DNA from: an uncultured Paenibacillaceae bacterium
GTDB lineage: Bacteria > Bacillota > Bacilli > Paenibacillales > DA-C8
Length of the DNA: 16,071 bases
NCBI GenBank assembly: GCA_937957685.1
Contig: CALGAO010000015.1
Location: forward strand, 1 to 16,071
Direction: 5' to 3'
The notes beneath the pieces were generated by a model. The model ran no database searches. It was given only the letters and a program-made list of their open reading frames with translations, and was not told where the DNA came from. Shown here piece after piece: positions 12,932 to 16,071 of the stretch. Made by a program: the position numbers and the translations under genes. Numbering within the stretch: position 1 is the stretch's first letter; each line of letters begins with the position of its first letter.

Positions 12932-14524
12932 TCAGGTCATCCTTTCATGCGCTTCCAATCTGCGTCTGACGATCCGAACCTTGCTCAGGCTGCTGTCCAT
13001 GCCGCCTTGAAAGCGCGCCCCCTTGCCTGACATCAGCTTCAGGATATGAATCAACTCTTCCGTCAACTGTTCGCCTGGATAAACGAATGGAATGCCTGGC
13101 GGATACGGGATCAGCATGTCCGCACTGTATTCGCCTGCGGCAAGAGCGAGAGGCACTTCATCAGCTTCCTCCGGATTCATCATATGCCTGGAGAACTGTA
13201 TGGGTTCGATTGAAGCAGGAATAAGGGGTAATATATTATTATTCGTTAGAGTTGGCACAAGTTCCTTCTTGTCCAACTGATATTGCTCGGCTATATGTCG
13301 AAAAATTTGCACGATCCGCTCACTGTCCGCGCTCGACGAAAACGGACTGAAGACGAGCAGCACATGCTGCGGATCAGCCATTTCGACCATGCAGCCGTGC
13401 TGTTCCAGCAGCTCTTGCAGCTCATATCCGGTCAGGGTGCCGGTGCCATCACGGACGGGCTGCTTGAACGGGTCCCGGACCGCGCCCGTCCTGGTGCGCG
13501 CCATGGGGTTCGTCTGGTTTGGGCCACGAGAGCATAAGTCCTCGTCCCCCGCCTGTCCGGCACTCGCAACGAATCGGGCCGCATCGTCATCCCGCGAACC
13601 CTGGAGCGTATTGGGAAGCACATACCAGGGCATCTCGCCCATCGCATCGACGAACCGCCTTACCGCTGCGAGACCCTGCTCGAGCAGATCTCTGCCGTGC
13701 GTATGCACAAGCCGCCTGGCCACATCCAGCGTTGCCATGATCGGATAGGACGGACTGCTCGTCTGCAGCATGCGGATCGTCCGGGCGATGCTGCCAGCGT
13801 CGATGCGCCCGCCCTGGACATGCAGCATCGCTCCCATCGTCAGCGCCGACAACATCTTGTGCGTGGATTGGACGACCGCGTCGGCTCCAAGGCTCAGCGC
13901 CGGGACGGGGACCGCCTCGTGGAACCCGAAATGCGCGCCGTGCGCTTCGTCGACCAGCACGGCCAGGCCCGCCCGATGCGCTTCATCGATAATGCCGGAC
14001 AGATCGGCAGCATAACCGAAGTAATTCGGGCGCGTCAGCATGACCGCCTTCGCCTCGGGGTACCTGTGCAAGGTCTCCCGAAACGACTCCATATCGATGC
14101 CTGCGGCATATCCGGTTAACGGATCCCAGACGGGCGTCAGGAAGACAGCTCTCGCATGGGCCAGCATCAGGCCGTTCAGGACGGATTTGTGAACGAATCG
14201 GTCCACCAGGATCAGATCGCCGGGCCGGCATACGCTGAGGATCATCGCCAGATTGCCGAGGGTGCTCCCCTGTACGAGGAAGAAGGTGCGATCCGCTCCA
14301 TAACACTCGGCCGCCAGCAGCTCCGCTTCCCGGATCACGCCCTCGGGCTGATGCAGGTCGTCCAGGCCGGTGATCTCCGTATAGTCCAGCTCCATCAAGG
14401 CTTGCAGGCCCTCCGGTTGCGGGATGGTCGCACCGTTCTTGTGGCCGGGCACATGAAAGCTCGCTGCCCGCCTGGATCTGTGTTCGATTAATCGTTCATA
14501 CAATGGAGCCCGATGCTTGTCCAT
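12932..14524 (-). CDS. PLP-dependent Orn/Lys/Arg decarboxylase (YaaO-like)
   Basis: A fold-type-I PLP enzyme of the ornithine/lysine/arginine decarboxylase family. The substrate cannot be told from sequence; B. subtilis SpeA (arginine) and YaaO are relatives. In the 530-residue protein FHVPGHKNG (23-31), DDLHQPEG (55-62), VQGSTLGN (84-91) and VDEAHGAHFGFH (191-202) are family landmarks, and STHK holds the PLP lysine, Lys223. The C-terminal domain with GTLTGYEL and PYPPGIPFVYPGE is complete. It is about 50 residues longer than YaaO (about 480). The excess is mainly a low-complexity stretch at 306-349, between the large and C-terminal domains. The ATG at 14524 has AAGGAGG upstream; the frame opens at 14587. 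It is probably the first gene of the operon running to yabA. Confidence 0.93.
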   Translation of the reverse strand: MDKHRAPLYERLIEHRSRRAASFHVPGHKNGATIPQPEGLQALMELDYTEITGLDDLHQPEGVIREAELLAAECYGADRTFFLVQGSTLGNLAMILSVCRPGDLILVDRFVHKSVLNGLMLAHARAVFLTPVWDPLTGYAAGIDMESFRETLHRYPEAKAVMLTRPNYFGYAADLSGIIDEAHRAGLAVLVDEAHGAHFGFHEAVPVPALSLGADAVVQSTHKMLSALTMGAMLHVQGGRIDAGSIARTIRMLQTSSPSYPIMATLDVARRLVHTHGRDLLEQGLAAVRRFVDAMGEMPWYVLPNTLQGSRDDDAARFVASAGQAGDEDLCSRGPNQTNPMARTRTGAVRDPFKQPVRDGTGTLTGYELQELLEQHGCMVEMADPQHVLLVFSPFSSSADSERIVQIFRHIAEQYQLDKKELVPTLTNNNILPLIPASIEPIQFSRHMMNPEEADEVPLALAAGEYSADMLIPYPPGIPFVYPGEQLTEELIHILKLMSGKGARFQGGMDSSLSKVRIVRRRLEAHERMT

Positions 14525-14553
14525 ATGCCGCCTCCTTGAAACTCCATAGCTTG

Positions 14554-14727
14554 CTAATCTCCTTTTTCGATCTCTGACTTGCGACAAGCGTTCTGCCGTA
14601 CAGCCGGATCATCCGCTGTCAGACGCTTGAAGTCCTCTTCCATGCATGCGATGAACGACCTGCCGCCTGACTGCTTCATCTCAGATGGGCATCCATCTGA
14701 CAACCAGGCGTACTGGTTCTCGCTCAT
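14554..14727 (-). CDS. Possible 57-residue hypothetical protein
   Basis: An open frame starting MSENQYAWLSDG and ending KSEIEKGD lies in the 377-base interval between csfB and the decarboxylase, on their strand. It has a reasonable composition (acidic, with EEDFKRLTADDPAV in the middle) but no recognisable domain. There is no Shine-Dalgarno site before the ATG at 14727 or the one at 14730, and the frame could also open at 14808 (TTG). B. subtilis has xpaC and yaaN at this place; this frame resembles neither. It may simply be the leader of the decarboxylase transcript. Confidence 0.25.
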   Translation of the reverse strand: MSENQYAWLSDGCPSEMKQSGGRSFIACMEEDFKRLTADDPAVRQNACRKSEIEKGD

Positions 14728-14752
14728 CATGTGCAAATGTGCATGTATGTTC

Positions 14753-14761
14753 ATTATACCA
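14753..14761 (-). promoter_or_regulatory. Candidate promoter of the decarboxylase-tmk operon
   Basis: Minus strand TGGTATAAT (14761-14753) is a perfect extended -10 element. No good -35 lies 17 bases upstream (AGAGGC). The leader to the decarboxylase start would be about 220 bases. Confidence 0.4.
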
Positions 14762-14836
14762 TGGTTTCGTCGGCAGCCTCTGATATGATCCTGCTTTTCG
14801 GGTAACAAAGTCGCTTCATTGATAACCTGATCAAAT

Positions 14837-14864
14837 AAGCCTCTCCCATCGTTAGGAAAGGCTT
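14837..14864 (-). terminator. Terminator after csfB
   Basis: AAGCCT (14837-14842) pairs with AGGCTT (14859-14864); after one mismatch, TCC/GGA extend the stem inside. On the minus strand ATTTGATC follows. The T run is weak. Confidence 0.5.
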
Positions 14865-14901
14865 CCTTTAGCGCGTGAATCCCGTAACTGCTCGAATATT
14901 G

Positions 14902-15087
14902 CTATGAACTCATCTTATACCATATCTTCTTCATCTGATCGACAAAATAATGATATCTTTCTTCCTTCACATTCGTATGCACCATCTCCCGCTCACAGCG
15001 ATCACAGATCAGCTGTCCGCATATCAGGATGCCCTGCACATCTTCGCTGCCGCATATGATGCAAGCCCCCGCCTTTTCTTGTTCCAT
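14902..15087 (-). CDS. csfB: Anti-sigma factor CsfB/Gin
   Basis: Gin is a small zinc-binding protein that inhibits sigma-G before engulfment ends and sigma-E in the forespore, keeping the compartment programmes in order. The 61-residue product has paired cysteines, Cys9-x2-Cys12 and Cys28-x2-Cys31, plus Cys23, as in the treble-clef-like CsfB zinc module. It ends in a helix-rich region with YFVDQMKKIWYK. B. subtilis CsfB has 64 residues. I chose the ATG at 15087 because AAGGACGTGA, one mismatch from the ideal site, ends five bases before it; a GTG at 15096 is a possible earlier start. Its place just downstream of an rRNA operon is conserved with B. subtilis. Confidence 0.9.
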   Translation of the reverse strand: MEQEKAGACIICGSEDVQGILICGQLICDRCEREMVHTNVKEERYHYFVDQMKKIWYKMSS

Positions 15088-15120
15088 AATCGTCACGTCC
15101 TTACCATCCTATTTTCTTTA

Positions 15121-15150
15121 AAGTATGTCACAAATATGACTCTCTTAAAC
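15121..15150 (-). promoter_or_regulatory. Candidate forespore (sigma-F/G type) promoter of csfB
   Basis: Minus strand GTTTA (15150-15146), 18 bases, then CATACTT (15127-15121), one mismatch from the sigma-G -10 CATWNTA; GTTTA also fits the sigma-F -35 GYWTA. It lies 34 bases from the csfB start. CATACTTT would also fit sigma-E, so the sigma factor is uncertain. Confidence 0.35.
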
Positions 15151-15785
15151 TTCCAACCTATTTGAAGTCTGGCTTGTTCCTCGTCGCTTGTACTTCTTAT
15201 CCGATGGGTTGCCTGGTTGACTCGATCGTTGCATCACTGATCGTCCTTGCCAGGTTCCTCTCTCGTCCTTCATAAGGTCGGATCCCTGGTATATGTTATG
15301 AAACAGCAATCATACTGGTGATTCTCGGAATCGACCGGATCCGCCTATAGCGGGTGTGTCTTTCTGCCAGTTCTCTCTCCTGCCGCAACTCACGCAAAAT
15401 GTATAAGAAGCTTGCGCCTATCCGGTTGCGTTGCCGCTGCTCCATCAAAATTCGCAGCCTGATCAACGCTACTCCATCCATCAAAGGTAGTCAAACTTCC
15501 GCTATTCCTCAGCCTTGCCAACGTGAGCGGAAGTCCAGCTTCCGTTCATCAGCTGTCGTTCCGCCACAACGCTCGCATGAAATCCTGCCTTGTCACTCTT
15601 GCCACTGCTTAGTCGAACTTCCGTTCATCAGTTGCCTGTTCCGCCACAACGCTCGCATAGCGGAAATCCGGCATCCGCTAATCAGATGCTTAACCGCTGC
15701 TTCCTCAAATAGCGGAAGTCGATACGTCCTTATTTCTTCCAGATGCCCCATTTTCACCTAAATAGCTGTTCTAGCAAGGGTGTCT
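15151..15785. other. Gene-poor interval between csfB and the rRNA operon
   Basis: No recognised gene or tRNA in about 630 bases. A 62-codon minus frame (15296-15484, TTG start) has no ribosome site and is very rich in arginine, so I do not call it. The right half (15494-15720) consists of related short repeats listed separately. The absence of coding sequence agrees with its position immediately downstream of an rRNA operon. Confidence 0.6.
15494..15720. repeat. Cluster of AGCGGAA-type repeats with a 78-bp tandem duplication
   Basis: The 40-base block starting TTCCGTTCATCAG and ending CCACAACGCTCGCAT occurs at 15541-15579 and again at 15619-15658. Imperfect palindromes of the form AGCGGAA-n-TCC...TCCGNTNATCAG lie at 15526-15553 and 15659-15685, and single arms at 15494-15503 (ACTTCCGCTA-like) and 15711-15720 (AGCGGAAGTC). 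They look like copies of an interspersed intergenic palindromic repeat of the kind common in Paenibacillus; that comparison is from memory. Confidence 0.65.
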
Positions 15786-15808
15786 TATGTACGGCTTGGC
15801 AACGTCCT
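15786..15808 (-). repeat. Second copy of the 5S rRNA 3' end
   Basis: The 23 bases from TATGTACGGCTTGGC to CGTCCT are identical to 15995-16017, the last 15-16 bases of the 5S gene plus eight bases beyond it. Similarity continues weakly to the left (GGGTGTCT here, GGGTCTCT at the 5S). This is a fragment, not a functional 5S gene. Confidence 0.75.
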
Positions 15809-15913
15809 TCCGCACCGAGCAGGGCTGCTCTGACTCCGCTGCGAGGTCGGCATCTGAATCCACCTCTGATTCGTGGTCGCTCACCCTTGCTTTACTTCAA
15901 TAAATGATTCAGA

Positions 15914-15934
15914 TACTCTCCCCAACGGAGAGTA
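15914..15934. other. Perfect short hairpin downstream of the rRNA terminator
   Basis: TACTCTCC (15914-15921) and GGAGAGTA (15927-15934) form a perfect 8-bp stem with a 5-base loop. No strong T run follows on either strand. It may be a back-up terminator or processing site of the rRNA operon. Confidence 0.35.
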
Positions 15935-15957
15935 CGTTGCCTTCCATATCCGTATAT

Positions 15958-15989
15958 AACGAAGAAACCCGCACCTTTTCAGTGCGGGT
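15958..15989 (-). terminator. rRNA operon terminator
   Basis: ACCCGCAC (15967-15974) pairs with GTGCGGGT (15982-15989) around a 7-base loop. On the minus strand TTCTTCGTT follows. It lies about a dozen bases downstream of the 5S 3' end. Confidence 0.85.
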
Positions 15990-16001
15990 CTCTGTATGTA
16001 C

Positions 16002-16071
16002 GGCTTGGCAACGTCCTACTCTCCCAGGACCCTTCGGTCCAAGTACCATCGGCGCTGGAGGGCTTAACGGT
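16002..16071 (-). rRNA. rrf: 5S ribosomal RNA, 3' part
   Basis: The minus strand carries the conserved 3' part of a bacterial 5S rRNA: GTTAAGCCCTCCAGCGCCGATGG at its 5' side here (16069-16047), a helix closed by GGACCGAAGGGTCC, GAGAGTAGGACG, and the 3' strand TTGCCAAGC ending at about 16002. About 70 of 117 bases are in the window; the 5' part and presumably the rest of the rRNA operon lie to the right. Synteny rrn-csfB is as in B. subtilis rrnA. The transcript would be a substrate of RNase M5 encoded at 2395-2943. Confidence 0.95.

Noticed and set aside
13296..13302. TGTCGAA, a perfect Spo0A box
   Set aside because: It is a single copy inside the decarboxylase coding region, far from any promoter; chance match.
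15296..15484. 62-codon minus frame in the gap before csfB
   Set aside because: TTG start without ribosome site, very arginine-rich composition, no similarity that I recognise.
15541..15658. Two-copy repeat considered as a CRISPR array
   Set aside because: Only two copies, imperfect, with unequal spacing features and related arms in both orientations; fits palindromic intergenic repeats better.
15151..15957. tRNA genes downstream of the 5S rRNA
   Set aside because: No T-arm (GGTTCGAATCC-like) pattern or acceptor-stem pairing seen on either strand.

Overview
The window is chromosomal DNA of an endospore-forming Firmicute, most probably a Paenibacillaceae member (Paenibacillus, Cohnella or a close relative). 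It shows the conserved 'bofA-rrn-csfB-tmk-holB-ricT-yabA-abrB-tatD-rnmV-rsmA-yabG' neighbourhood that Bacillus subtilis carries near its replication origin. The genes are GC-rich, they have strong Shine-Dalgarno sites with some GTG and TTG starts, and there are several sporulation genes. Almost everything reads on the minus strand, so gene order runs from high to low coordinates; abrB is the one plus-strand gene.

Right to left: the 3' part of a 5S rRNA (16002 to the window edge) ends an rRNA operon with its own terminator. About 0.8 kb of gene-poor, repeat-bearing DNA follows, with a short second copy of the 5S tail. Then come csfB/gin (anti-sigma-G/E zinc protein) and a probable operon: Orn/Lys/Arg decarboxylase, tmk, darA (c-di-AMP receptor), yaaR, holB, ricT and yabA. 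yabB (tRNA adenine methyltransferase) and rsmI follow a terminator. abrB faces rsmI across a strong shared terminator. It is divergent from an HD-domain phosphohydrolase gene, and the region between them holds two separate pairs of tandem Spo0A boxes. The HD gene leads into tatD. yabE (G5/3D cell-wall protein), rnmV-rsmA and yabG (sporulation cysteine protease, with a good sigma-K promoter candidate) complete the core.

The functions fit together. Replication, repair and nucleotide supply come from tmk, holB, yabA and tatD. rRNA and tRNA maturation comes from rnmV, rsmA, rsmI and yabB. Control of the transition to sporulation comes from abrB, ricT, csfB and yabG. Compared with B. subtilis, metS is replaced by the HD gene between abrB and tatD, yazA is missing between yabB and rsmI, and xpaC-yaaN are missing after csfB.

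The most interesting part is the left 550 bases. Just after yabG there is what looks like the end of a DDE-type insertion sequence with direct repeats. Next to it is a roughly 460-nt, densely base-paired, non-coding segment, followed by a short reading frame starting MSNSFKRST that runs off the window. I read this as the HEARO/omega RNA and first codons of an IscB-type OMEGA element inserted inside another IS, so that its guide would copy the IS end. This rests on structure and layout; the iscB body lies outside the window.
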